A stretch of 64,000 bases of DNA from JAHKLT01 sp046197865 (GCF_046197865.1 NZ_CP166990.1:868001-932000), one strand, 5' to 3'; positions 35,319 through 44,081 are shown, counted from the first letter of the stretch. Notes: generated from the sequence alone by a model not told the origin. Made by a program: numbers and translations.

Positions 35319-36104
35319 ATGAAAATTGTACCTGTAATTACAAAAAACAATATAAAAAACCTTGTTGATAATAATCAAAGAGAAGATGGAAGAACTATTG
35401 ATCAATATAGGGATATAACTATTGAAACTGATCTTATTTCTAAAGCTGAAGGTTCTGCTAAAGTTAAACTTGGTGGTACTAAAGTTATAGCTGGTATTAA
35501 ATCTCAAATTGGAGAACCATTCCCAGATACACCAAATCTTGGTGTTTTAATGACAAATTGTGAGATGCTTCCAATAGCTGATCCAGAATTTGAACCTGGC
35601 CCTCCTAATGAATTTTCTATAGAACTTGCTCGTGTTGTAGATAGAGGCATTAGAGAAAGTGGAATGATAGATTTAGAAAAGCTTTGTATTGAGGAAGGTA
35701 AATATGTTAGAATGATTTTCATTGATTTACATATATTAGATAATTGTGGAAATCTTTTTGATGCATGTGAACTTGCTGTTATGGCTGCTTTAAGTTCTGC
35801 TAAATTACCTAAGGCTACACTAGTTGATGGTGAAGTTCAACTTGATAAAGAAGACACTATAGATTTACCTTTAAAAGATAAAGTAGCTATGTGTACTTTT
35901 GTTAAAATTGGATCTGAAATGGTTATTGATCCTACATTAATAGAAGAACAAGTTGCTGGAGCTCGTTTAAACATTGGTATTTCTGAGGAAGGAATAGTTT
36001 GTGCTATGCAAAAAGGCGGAGCTGAACCTTTAACTAAAAGTGATGTTTTAAATTGTGTAAATATAGCTATTTCTAAAAGTAAAGATCTTTTAAGCTTTAT
36101 TTAA
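35319..36104 (+). CDS. rrp42: Exosome subunit Rrp42
   Basis: This 261-residue RNase PH-like partner of Rrp41 lacks its own catalytic centre but is needed for ring assembly and RNA binding. Blocks include REDGRTIDQYRDITIE, GSAKVKLGGTKVIAGIK, PEFEPGPPNEFSIELARVVDRGIRES and DLPLKDKVAMCTFVKIG. The start lies 4 bases after the rrp41 stop. In many archaea rpl37Ae follows; here an accessory Ntn-hydrolase gene follows after 166 bases. Confidence 0.95.
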   Translation: MKIVPVITKNNIKNLVDNNQREDGRTIDQYRDITIETDLISKAEGSAKVKLGGTKVIAGIKSQIGEPFPDTPNLGVLMTNCEMLPIADPEFEPGPPNEFSIELARVVDRGIRESGMIDLEKLCIEEGKYVRMIFIDLHILDNCGNLFDACELAVMAALSSAKLPKATLVDGEVQLDKEDTIDLPLKDKVAMCTFVKIGSEMVIDPTLIEEQVAGARLNIGISEEGIVCAMQKGGAEPLTKSDVLNCVNIAISKSKDLLSFI

Positions 36105-36270
36105 ACTTTTTAATATTTTCTATATTTTTTTTAAATTATTTTATTTATTCTACTCATTTTTTTATTAATATTATTTTTCACATTTACACAAAAATGAATA
36201 AATTCATTCTCGCACTTCCAAAAACTAAATAAACTATTAAATATAATTATTTTATTAAAGGTGCGATTAT

Positions 36271-37513
36271 ATGACATCAGAAATATTAATAATGACTCCA
36301 AGTGCAATAGCATTAGCAGCAGATAGTACAGTAACAATAGGTGGATTGAAAACATATCAAGGTGTTAATAAATTATTCATGTTATCTAATAATCCTCCAA
36401 TGGGCATAATGATATATAACACAGCAGATTTTTTTGGAATTCCTTTAGAAACTATTATAAATGATTTTTCTAAATCAATGAAATCTGATAATAACATAAC
36501 AATAGAAAAAATTAGTTTAAAATTTAAAAATCATCTAAAAAAAACTATTAAAGAACAAAAAATACAAAGATCAGTTTCTTCTAAAAAACAATTGAAATTA
36601 TTTGTTAATAATTTAAAACAATATATTAAAGAAAATGGGAAAGAACAGTTTTTAAAAACAATTATTAGCACAGATTTTGATGATAATGTTGAAAATTTTC
36701 TTAAAGAAAATAATGATTTATTTTCTATTGAAGAAAGTGGCTTTAAAGATTATGAAAATATTTTTAATGAATTATTAGATTTAGTTAATAAAAAAAAATG
36801 AATTTTATTTTTTAGATAAATTAAAAAAATTATTTATTAAATCTCTAATTTTTGAAGGCACAGGTATTGTTATTGCAGGTTTTGAAAACAAAAATGTATT
36901 TCCAATATCTGCTGATTTTAAAATAATATATTTGTTTGATGATAAATTTGATTTCATTGATATTGAAATTAACGAGATAAGTTATTCTCTTGATGAATCT
37001 AATTCTGTTATTATTAAATCATTTGCTCAAGATGATGTTATAAAAACATTTCTAACGAGTATTGATGAAGGGACAGAATTAGAAATTATTAGTTATATAG
37101 ATGATATGATTAGTAGTTATTTGGATAATTTAGAATTATTGATTAATAAAAATAATAAAATTAATGGGAAAGCAGAACAACAAGTTTTTATTGAAATTGA
37201 TAAAATGAGAATGAATAATCGTTTATTAATTGGAAATTTCAGAAAATCAATAATTAATATTAAACAAGAAAATCTAAATCCTATAATATCATCTATAAAA
37301 TCATTACCAATTGAAGAACTAAGTAATCTATGTGAATCATTAATTCATATTACTTCTTTAAAAAGAAAAATAGATAATACTATTGAAAGTGTTGGGGGAG
37401 ATGTTGATGTTGCAATAATAACAAAAAGTTATGGATTTATTTGGACAAAAAGAAAACATTATTTTGATTTAAAGCTAAATTATCATTTTTTTAAAGAAAA
37501 TCAAAAGATTTAA
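36271..37513 (+). pseudogene. HslV/proteasome-like Ntn hydrolase split by a frameshift at an A9 tract
   Basis: The first part (36271-36801) begins M-TSEILIMTPSAIALAADST. After Met removal Thr1, Asp17 and Lys33 fall exactly at the catalytic positions of HslV and proteasome beta subunits. It stops just after nine A (36790-36798). The second part is open from 36800 in another frame (reported from the ATG at 36932) and contains GTGIVIAGF, a long helical region and a C-terminal SVGGDVDVAIITK...GFIWTKRKHYF. Losing one A would give LVNKKNEFYF and a single protein of about 413 residues. It could be decayed, phase-variable, slippage-expressed or a sequencing error. RBS AAAGGTGCG supports the start. 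Confidence 0.75.
36790..36798 (+). repeat. A9 homopolymer at the frameshift point
   Basis: Nine consecutive A occur immediately before the stop codon TGA of the first Ntn-hydrolase fragment. Eight A would restore one open frame across the whole gene. The local context is compatible with polymerase slippage. Confidence 0.8.
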
Positions 37514-37560
37514 ATTAAAAAGAGTTTATAAATATTTAATAATATAATTATGGTGTTAAT

Positions 37561-37701
37561 ATGGATTCTGCAGAACTCTTATTAAATTATAAGAAAAAAC
37601 CTATTTCAACTATTTTAGAAGACGAAACTCCACAAGACAGAGGAAGAAGAAAATCTAAAGAATCAATGAATAAATTTCTAAAAAAAATTCTTAAATCTTA
37701 G
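37561..37701 (+). CDS. Small basic protein downstream of the Ntn hydrolase
   Basis: This 46-residue ORF begins MDSAELLLNYKKKPISTILE and is followed by DETPQDRGRRKSKESMNKFL. A GGTG ribosome-site-like sequence lies 6 bases before the ATG. It starts 47 bases after the Ntn-hydrolase stop on the same strand and converges with mobA. It is highly charged, probably helical, with no membrane segment. It may be a partner, substrate or adaptor of the hydrolase, but only the position suggests this. Confidence 0.5.
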   Translation: MDSAELLLNYKKKPISTILEDETPQDRGRRKSKESMNKFLKKILKS

Positions 37702-37720
37702 ATAAATAATTTAAATAACT

Positions 37721-38344
37721 TTAAATCATTTCAATATCTTTTTTACTATTAAAATTTTTTATATCTTTTTTTAATATATTTTTATTGTCTATTTTTATAA
37801 ATTCACAATCTATTTCTTTAATTAAGCTTTTAACATCTAATTTATTTTCATTTATTAATTTTTCTATTTGCTTATAGTTTGATTTTGAATAAACAGAATG
37901 CAATGGTTCACTTGTTTTAATTTTATCTTTTGGATCATGATATAATATTAATGCATCTTTATTAAGGTCTTTAACACTATCATAAATATAATTTAAAAAC
38001 TGTTCAGAAATTTTAGGACTATCACAAGGTAAAATAAGAGAATAATCACTTATAGAATTTTTAAGTCCTGTCATTATTCCAGATAACGGTCCTTTATCTT
38101 TAATTTCATCTTCTACAAATTTTATTGAAAAAGAATAAATTTGTTGATTAATTATTTCTTGATATTTTTCAATTCTTAAACTATTATTTAAAACAATAAT
38201 TACTTCATCAATATTATGATTTAATGTATCAAGTATATGAATAATCATGGGTTTATCATAAATAATCATAGATCCTTTATCTTCACCCATTCTTCTACTC
38301 ATTCCTCCACATAATAATATACAGGAACGAAAATTATTAGACAT
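37721..38344 (-). CDS. mobA: Molybdenum cofactor guanylyltransferase (MobA-like)
   Basis: The protein has about 207 residues from ATG 38344. CILLCGGMSRRMGEDKGSM is the GTP-binding loop of MobA, followed by KPMIIHIL and, near the middle, PLSGIMTGLK...LILPCDSPKI with the metal-binding Asp. It adds GMP to molybdopterin for the tungsten/molybdenum enzymes of methanogenesis such as formylmethanofuran dehydrogenase. I prefer 38344 to an in-frame ATG at 38386 because the latter lies inside cbiT and AAAGAGATAAA precedes 38344. Confidence 0.85.
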   Translation of the reverse strand: MSNNFRSCILLCGGMSRRMGEDKGSMIIYDKPMIIHILDTLNHNIDEVIIVLNNSLRIEKYQEIINQQIYSFSIKFVEDEIKDKGPLSGIMTGLKNSISDYSLILPCDSPKISEQFLNYIYDSVKDLNKDALILYHDPKDKIKTSEPLHSVYSKSNYKQIEKLINENKLDVKSLIKEIDCEFIKIDNKNILKKDIKNFNSKKDIEMI

Positions 38345-38345
38345 T

Positions 38346-38906
38346 TTATCTCTTTTTAGCACTAATAATTCCAATAGGATTTTCACTAATCATCATCACA
38401 CCACGATCAAGTACTCTTCCATTAGAAATATTAACTTCAACAATTTTTGGATTATATCCTAAGTTTTTAAGATAATCTATTGCTTCAAGTTTAGTATCAA
38501 GTAATATAGCTGTAATAAATATTCTACCATTGGAATTTAACTTACTATCTACTTTTTTTAATATTTCATCTAGTTGATTTCCACTTCCACCAACAATAGC
38601 TATATCTATATTTTCTATATTATTAAGACCAGTTAATCCATCGTTTTCGATTAATTCAACATTTTTAATATTAAATTTTTCAAGATTTTTTTTAGTTAAT
38701 TTAATAGCTTCAGGATTTTTATCAATACTGATTACTTTTTTAGCTTTCTTTGCAAATTCTACTGTAATGCCACCAGTTCCACATCCAATATCGACAACTA
38801 TATCATTAGATGAAACCATAGATTTATAAAGTAATATTGCCCTTATATTTTCTTTACTTGGTCCTGGAACTTCACAAGATGTGATGAAATCATTATCTTC
38901 TATCAT
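38346..38906 (-). CDS. cbiT: CbiT-type cobalt-precorrin methyltransferase
   Basis: The protein has about 186 residues. The class I SAM methyltransferase core includes VVDIGCGTGGITVEFAKKAK and VISIDKNPEA, then IDIAIVGGSGNQLDEIL and GRIFITAILLDT. CbiT methylates C15 of cobalt-precorrin and decarboxylates the acetate side chain at C12 during anaerobic B12 synthesis. The N-terminal VPGPSKENIRAI block is typical. The start at 38906 forms an ATGA overlap with ubiX and has GGGGAGA upstream; an in-frame ATG at 38918 is less likely. Confidence 0.88.
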   Translation of the reverse strand: MIEDNDFITSCEVPGPSKENIRAILLYKSMVSSNDIVVDIGCGTGGITVEFAKKAKKVISIDKNPEAIKLTKKNLEKFNIKNVELIENDGLTGLNNIENIDIAIVGGSGNQLDEILKKVDSKLNSNGRIFITAILLDTKLEAIDYLKNLGYNPKIVEVNISNGRVLDRGVMMISENPIGIISAKKR

Positions 38907-39457
38907 TTTTCTCCCCATCTTTTAAATAAATTATTATCAATATGTAATGAATCTAATATTTTTCCAACTATAAAATTTACTTGTTCATCTACTGATTTTG
39001 GATTTTGATAAAATCCTGGCATTGCAGGAAGTATTATCCCACCTTCTCTTGAAATTTTTAACATATTTTCTATGTGTCCACTTCTAAGAGGTGTTTCTCT
39101 TGGAACTAGTATAATTTTTCGTCTTTCTTTTAAAGCTACATCTGCTACGCGTGTTATTGTATTTGATCCATATGAATTAGCTATTGAAGATAATGTTTTC
39201 ATAGAACATGGTACTATTACAAGAGCTTCAAATTTAAAAGAACCACTGTTTATTGAAGCTGCTAAATCATCAAATTCATAATAATTATCAGCTAAATTTA
39301 TAACATCTTCTATAGGCATTGATAATTCGTTTTTCATTACAGTTTTAGCTGCATCGCTTATTACTAAACTATTTTTAATATTCAAATCATTTAATACTTC
39401 AAGTAGTTTAACTCCATAAATGACTCCACTAGCTCCGGTTATTGCAACAACAATCAT
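38903..39457 (-). CDS. ubiX: UbiX-family flavin prenyltransferase
   Basis: This 184-residue UbiX/Pad1 family protein contains VAITGASGVIYGVKLLEVL at the N-terminus. LVIVPCSMKTLSSIANSYG, VALKERRKIILVPRETPLR and ILPAMPGFYQNPKS follow. The enzyme makes prenylated FMN for UbiD-type decarboxylases using dimethylallyl phosphate. All characteristic blocks are present and the length is normal. It is in a minus-strand run between the HD-hydrolase and cbiT. Confidence 0.92.
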   Translation of the reverse strand: MIVVAITGASGVIYGVKLLEVLNDLNIKNSLVISDAAKTVMKNELSMPIEDVINLADNYYEFDDLAASINSGSFKFEALVIVPCSMKTLSSIANSYGSNTITRVADVALKERRKIILVPRETPLRSGHIENMLKISREGGIILPAMPGFYQNPKSVDEQVNFIVGKILDSLHIDNNLFKRWGEK

Positions 39458-39465
39458 TTTATCAC

Positions 39466-40689
39466 TTAAAATAACTTTATTTGATCATAATGAATTCTAT
39501 TAATTTCATTTTCAGATTTCTCTGGTAAATCAATATATTCTTCTAATTTGAATTTTTTCATTTTAGATCTATATTCTTTTGGAACATATAAACTAATATC
39601 TGGCATATTAAATCTAGCTTCACTTAATCCTTTCACAATACTTGAAATATCATTTAAATGGTACAATTTTCCATTTGTTGAAACTTGTGTTTTCATTTCA
39701 TCAAATTTAGGATATTCAGCTATATTTAAAATAACATATTCTTTTTCTATTCCATATGCAATTGAAATTCTCTCTTCAGCTTTTCTTAATTCTTCTTTAC
39801 TTATATTATAGAATTGTTCTGGATTTTTAAAATCATTTAATTTAGTTGTATGAACTCTTTTAAATAATTCTCTATTATCTATTTTAGTCATTATGTCTTT
39901 AATAAATCCATCACTGTTTCTAAAAATACTTGTTAAATCAGCATCATCGAATTTATAAATCTCGTTTGCTTTAATAATATCTTCATCAATACCCATTCTA
40001 AGAATTCTTCTAAACATTGCATTTACGATTCTTGTAGTATGGTGTTGATAAACACTAGGATACATAAAATATCTTGATACTAGTGTTGCTTCTGCAGCTT
40101 GAACTCCTTTAATATCTAAAACTAAATATTTTTCTAATTTTAAATTTGAAATTATTCTCTCAGTATCAATTACTCCATAAGAAACTCCAGTATAATGTGA
40201 ATCTCTTATTAAATAATCCATTCTATCAACATCCAATTCACCAGATACTATAGGCCCATATTTTCCTTTTCCATTTATAATATCTGCAATATCATTGATA
40301 TTAAATCTTTCAGATAGTTTATCTTTTATTGCACTTGTTTTGATTACTTTTTCGGTTAATTGTTCATGAGGAAACTCTAATACTCCTTCAGATACATGAG
40401 AAAATGGGCCATGACCTATATCATGTAATAGTGCAGAAATTCTTACAAGTTCACTATCATATTCTGAAAGCTCTAATTGATTAGCTAATTTTGAAGATAG
40501 ATGCATTGTTCCAATGGAATGTTCAAATCTTGTGTGATTTGCTCCAGGATAAATTAAATTTATTAAACCTAATTGTTTTATTCTTCGAAGTCTTTGAAAT
40601 TCTTTAGTATCAATAATATGCATTTCAAAATCTGTCACTTTAAGATTTCCATGAACACTATCTCTTATAAAGTGATAATTATTATTCAT
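39466..40689 (-). CDS. HD-domain phosphohydrolase (SAMHD1/dGTPase-like)
   Basis: The protein has about 407 residues. It begins FIRDSVHGNLKVTDFEMHIIDT and contains the metal-binding HD set: H in HTRFEHSIGTMHL, HDIGHGPFSHVSE, then VSGELDVDRMDYLIRDSHYTG. This is the layout of archaeal and bacterial SAMHD1-like dNTP triphosphohydrolases (the YdhJ group). The substrate is not certain. The start ATG at 40689 overlaps the upstream gene's stop (TAATG), with GGGAG 11 bases before it; ATGs at 40698 and 40707 are alternatives. Confidence 0.82.
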   Translation of the reverse strand: MNNNYHFIRDSVHGNLKVTDFEMHIIDTKEFQRLRRIKQLGLINLIYPGANHTRFEHSIGTMHLSSKLANQLELSEYDSELVRISALLHDIGHGPFSHVSEGVLEFPHEQLTEKVIKTSAIKDKLSERFNINDIADIINGKGKYGPIVSGELDVDRMDYLIRDSHYTGVSYGVIDTERIISNLKLEKYLVLDIKGVQAAEATLVSRYFMYPSVYQHHTTRIVNAMFRRILRMGIDEDIIKANEIYKFDDADLTSIFRNSDGFIKDIMTKIDNRELFKRVHTTKLNDFKNPEQFYNISKEELRKAEERISIAYGIEKEYVILNIAEYPKFDEMKTQVSTNGKLYHLNDISSIVKGLSEARFNMPDISLYVPKEYRSKMKKFKLEEYIDLPEKSENEINRIHYDQIKLF

Positions 40690-41006
40690 TAAGTCCATTG
40701 CTCCCAAATACTATCAGTATTATCATCTGTATAATTTTCCGTTGTTATTGTTTCTGCTTCAGTTGTATTATTTTCTTCTGATGTGAAATTAAATATTTCT
40801 TCGATTATGTTTTTTTCTTCTTCTACGGAATTAATTTGTACCGGTGTAAAACCATCATTTTCTACTGGAATTAATTTTTGTGTGTTTTCAGTTGTTAAAG
40901 ATGGTACAAATTCTGCGGTTATGGAAAAAACTAATGAACTACATACTAAAGCTATTATTGCAACTATTGAAAAAATAATTAAATTTGCTTGCTTTTTTTC
41001 TCTCAT
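40689..41006 (-). CDS. Small membrane-anchored protein with acidic external tail
   Basis: This 105-residue protein has a positively charged start (MREKKQ), one membrane segment (about residues 9-31) and an acidic Thr/Glu/Asn-rich outer region with several N-x-T sites. I do not recognise it. It is translationally coupled to the HD hydrolase through a TAATG overlap, which hints at a shared role or only a shared transcript. It starts the five-gene minus-strand run. Confidence 0.65.
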   Translation of the reverse strand: MREKKQANLIIFSIVAIIALVCSSLVFSITAEFVPSLTTENTQKLIPVENDGFTPVQINSVEEEKNIIEEIFNFTSEENNTTEAETITTENYTDDNTDSIWEQWT

Positions 41007-41132
41007 AATTTCACAAATTCTCCTTTATTGAAAATAAATATTTTTTTATTAATATATAATTATATAATTAATATATTTTAAATATAACTTATTTTATTTA
41101 ATTTTGTTGTGATTTTTATAAAATTCATTAAT

Positions 41133-41140
41133 TTTATATA
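41133..41140 (+). promoter_or_regulatory. TATA box of amt-glnK
   Basis: TTTATATA lies 23 bases before the NrpR operator and about 90 before the amt ATG. The expected transcription start, about 25 bases downstream, would fall at or inside the operator. Confidence 0.5.
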
Positions 41141-41162
41141 CTCTGAAAATAAATTATTATTA

Positions 41163-41180
41163 TCGGAAGCATACTTCCGA
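41163..41180 (+). promoter_or_regulatory. NrpR operator upstream of amt-glnK
   Basis: TCGGAAGCATACTTCCGA is a perfect palindrome with 7-bp arms and contains GGAA-N6-TTCC. That is the operator consensus established for the archaeal nitrogen repressor NrpR. Its position just after the TATA box of an ammonium transporter/PII operon is what NrpR repression under ammonium sufficiency requires. NrpR itself is not encoded in the window. Confidence 0.85.
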
Positions 41181-41229
41181 CTAAAATATTATAAATTTTA
41201 TTAATTAAATATAATGAGAAAAGATATGT

Positions 41230-42441
41230 ATGGATATATTAAATACAGGTGACACTGCTTGGATATTAATATCAACTATATTGGTATTATTAATGAGTAT
41301 TCCAGGTATAGCGTTTTTTTATGGTGGTTTAAGTAAAAAGAAAAATGTTTTAAATACAATGTTTTTAACATTTATTGCATTTGCAATTACAAGTATAATA
41401 TGGGTTGTATATGGATATCAATTTACATTTGCAGATGCATCATTTGCTGGATTTATAGGAATTCCAACAAATTTATTATTAAATGGTATAGGTATAGATT
41501 CTTTATCAGGTTCTATTCCAACATTATTATTTATTGCATTTCAACTAACATTTGCAGGTTTAACTGCAGCTCTAATATCTGGAGCAATAGTTGGTAGAAT
41601 GAAATTTTCTGCATGGATTATATTTATAGCTTTATGGGTTTCTTTAGTCTATATTCCAATAGCTCATTGGGTATGGGGTGGAGGATGGTTAATGCAATTA
41701 GGAGCATTAGACTTTGCTGGAGGAAATGTTGTTCATATTAATTCAGGTATAAGTGCTTTAGCATTAGCTATCATTCTTAAAAAACGTAAAGATATATCAT
41801 TACTTCCTCATAACTTAGGATATTCTATTTTAGGTGCAGGATTTTTATGGTTTGGATGGATGGGTTTTAATGGTGGATCTGCATTAGCTGCTGATGGTCT
41901 TGCTGCATCAGCTATTTTAGTAACTAATATTGCAACAGCAGTAGCATTAATTGTTTGGGTAATTTTAGATACAATAAAAATTGGAAAACCAACAATGCTT
42001 GGTGCAATTTCAGGTGCTGTATCCGGTCTTGTAGCTATTACTCCTGCTGCAGGATTTGTTGATGTAGGTGGTGCAATTTGTATTGGATTTATAGCTCCAT
42101 TTGTATCATATTTCGGTATTTATTACTTAAAAGAAAAATTAGGATATGATGATGCATTAGATGTATTTGGAATTCATGGTTTATCTGGAATATGGGGTGC
42201 AATAGCTACAGGTATATTTGCTGTACCTGCAATTGGTGGAGCAGCAGGATTATTATATGGAAATCCAGAACAAGTATTAATTCAAATTATAAGTGTTCTA
42301 GCAACAATTGCATATTCTTTTATTATTACAATAATAATTGCAAAAGCTCTTGATATGACAATTGGTATTAGAGTCAATGAAAAAACAGAAGTTGAAGGAT
42401 TGGATAGTGCAATGCATGAAGAATCTGGATATAATTTTTAA
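41230..42441 (+). CDS. amt: Ammonium transporter Amt
   Basis: This 403-residue Amt/Rh-family channel has about eleven membrane segments. It begins DTAWILISTILVLLMSIPG and contains FYGGLSKKKNVLNT, AHWVWGGGWLM, DFAGGNVVHINSGISALALA, FLWFGWMGFNGGSALA, the twin-His region HGLSGIWGA, and a short cytoplasmic tail. It imports ammonium under nitrogen limitation. It is followed 9 bases later by glnK, whose product usually plugs the channel, and preceded by an NrpR operator. Confidence 0.96.
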   Translation: MDILNTGDTAWILISTILVLLMSIPGIAFFYGGLSKKKNVLNTMFLTFIAFAITSIIWVVYGYQFTFADASFAGFIGIPTNLLLNGIGIDSLSGSIPTLLFIAFQLTFAGLTAALISGAIVGRMKFSAWIIFIALWVSLVYIPIAHWVWGGGWLMQLGALDFAGGNVVHINSGISALALAIILKKRKDISLLPHNLGYSILGAGFLWFGWMGFNGGSALAADGLAASAILVTNIATAVALIVWVILDTIKIGKPTMLGAISGAVSGLVAITPAAGFVDVGGAICIGFIAPFVSYFGIYYLKEKLGYDDALDVFGIHGLSGIWGAIATGIFAVPAIGGAAGLLYGNPEQVLIQIISVLATIAYSFIITIIIAKALDMTIGIRVNEKTEVEGLDSAMHEESGYNF

Positions 42442-42450
42442 GGTGTTTAA

Positions 42451-42789
42451 ATGAAAAGAATTGTAGCAGTTATAAGGGAAGAAAAATTTCAAGATGTTAA
42501 AAATGCACTTCTAGAAATTGGTTGTGAAGGAATGAATGTTTCTAATGTAAAAGGAAGAGGTCGTCAAGTAGGAATTAAAGAAAGTTATAGAGGATCAAAT
42601 TATTGTATTGATCTTATTCCAAAAACTAGAATTGAATTAATTGTAAAACAAGAGGATTTATCTAAAATTACTGATGTAATTATTGAATCTGCAAGAACTG
42701 GTGAAGTTGGAGATGGAAAAATATTTATTTCTGATGTTGAAGAAGTAATTAGAATTAGAACTGGTGAAAAAGGGTCTAAAGCTATTTAA
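42451..42789 (+). CDS. glnK: PII signal-transduction protein GlnK
   Basis: This 112-residue PII protein begins KRIVAVIREEKFQDVKNAL. The T-loop region carries KGRGRQVGIKESYRG, the B-loop TGEVGDGKIF and the C-loop VIRIRTGEKG. It binds ATP/ADP and 2-oxoglutarate and inhibits the partner Amt. An operon with amt under NrpR control is the expected archaeal arrangement. Its end overlaps the convergent signal-peptidase-like gene by 4 bases. Confidence 0.96.
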   Translation: MKRIVAVIREEKFQDVKNALLEIGCEGMNVSNVKGRGRQVGIKESYRGSNYCIDLIPKTRIELIVKQEDLSKITDVIIESARTGEVGDGKIFISDVEEVIRIRTGEKGSKAI

Positions 42790-43403
42790 TATTTTTCTAC
42801 AACACCCATAATATTTGATATGTTTTCCCATGTGGTAATTCCTTGGGAAACATATTCAACACCATTAATATTAGTTATTTCACTATTTTTATTATCGCTT
42901 GTTAAATATACTCTATCTCCATTTATTTCACTAACTCTTTTTACAATAATTCCATATTCTGGACTATCACATACAACTATATCTCCAACATTAATGTTTT
43001 TTGTTTTTAAAATTACAATATCTTGACCATCTTTTAAAGTAGGTTCCATTGATGTTCCATTTACAAGAAATATTATAGGGATTTGATTTTCACCATATGA
43101 TGAGTCGATTTTAACAATAGTATTATCTATTCCATGTTTATGAGTAATTTTTCCAATACCATTTTTTAAATCGCTTACATTAGAATCAAAGTTATCATAG
43201 CTATTGTTTAAAGCATAATCATTAATTTCATCAATAATTTCATTATTATCATATAAAAAAGGGATAGTTATAAAGCTTGTTGTTACATTTTCACCATCAA
43301 GGTAAATATCAACATAGCCACTATTTGATAATGTTAAAAAACCACAAATTAAAATTATTAAAATTAATAAAATAGCTATTTTAGATTTTAAACTTTTAAA
43401 CAT
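42786..43403 (-). CDS. Signal peptidase I-like S26 protease
   Basis: This 205-residue protein has an N-terminal membrane segment (about 8-26), then an extracytoplasmic region of about 80 residues of unknown fold. The S26 catalytic core follows: NGTSMEPTLKDGQDIVIL with Ser118 and IIVKRV with Lys155. The later NSEITNINGVEYVSQGI matches the substrate-binding strand region. It probably cleaves signal peptides of exported proteins. It is co-transcribed downstream of aroD. The long spacer before the catalytic domain is unusual. Confidence 0.78.
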   Translation of the reverse strand: MFKSLKSKIAILLILIILICGFLTLSNSGYVDIYLDGENVTTSFITIPFLYDNNEIIDEINDYALNNSYDNFDSNVSDLKNGIGKITHKHGIDNTIVKIDSSYGENQIPIIFLVNGTSMEPTLKDGQDIVILKTKNINVGDIVVCDSPEYGIIVKRVSEINGDRVYLTSDNKNSEITNINGVEYVSQGITTWENISNIMGVVEKY

Positions 43404-43412
43404 AATTTAAAC

Positions 43413-44081
43413 CTAAATTTCAAGATTCATATTAAATAATGACTTCATAGTTTCAATATCAATTTGTCCAGGAGCTGTAGGATCTCTACCTGCTGCAAAT
43501 GTTATTGGTGAGTTAAATTTAGATGCCATTACTCGAGTATATGAACCTAGTTCTCCCATAGAAATTGCAATTGTATCTTTACAATGTGATAAAATAGCTA
43601 AAATTTTTAATGTATCATCTAAATCATTAGGCATAAAAGCAACTTTAGCAATATCACCTAATTCTTTCTCTTTTTTAACAATATAGAAAATTTCATCTAA
43701 GTTAGGTGTTTTTTCAAAATCATGATAAGAAATAATAGTTCTAACTCCAGTATCTTTAATTTGTTGAATATATTTATCATTACTTTGAAGTTCAATATCA
43801 ATAAATTCTACATTTTCACTGCAAGATAAAAGTAATTCGATTCTTTCTTGTTCTGTTTTTTTAAATGATCCGCCTTCACTTTTAATTCTATTTGTAGCTA
43901 TTAAAGGGAAATCAATTTCATCAATGATTTCATTAACTATTTTAGATGTAGGATCTTTTAAACCATCAATTCTAAGTTCTAAAATGTCAGCTCCTTTTTT
44001 TATACAATCATTAGCTACTTCAATAGCTTTTTCCTTATTTTTTTCAAATATTGGTATAGCTATTTTTGTTTGTGAATACAT
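43413..44081 (-). CDS. aroD: Type I 3-dehydroquinate dehydratase
   Basis: This 222-residue (beta/alpha)8 enzyme contains ADILELRIDGLKD, PLIATNRIKSEGGSF, TIISYHDFEKTP with the catalytic His and KVAFMPND with the Schiff-base Lys. AISMGELGSYTRVMASKF and ITFAAG complete the signature. It forms 3-dehydroshikimate in the shikimate pathway. The set of motifs and length are typical. It is divergent from the conserved gene at 44253. Confidence 0.93.
   Translation of the reverse strand: MYSQTKIAIPIFEKNKEKAIEVANDCIKKGADILELRIDGLKDPTSKIVNEIIDEIDFPLIATNRIKSEGGSFKKTEQERIELLLSCSENVEFIDIELQSNDKYIQQIKDTGVRTIISYHDFEKTPNLDEIFYIVKKEKELGDIAKVAFMPNDLDDTLKILAILSHCKDTIAISMGELGSYTRVMASKFNSPITFAAGRDPTAPGQIDIETMKSLFNMNLEI

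Noticed and set aside
36932..37513. Independent 193-residue gene
   Set aside because: The same frame is open back to 36800 and continues the Ntn-hydrolase sequence; the internal ATG has no ribosome site.
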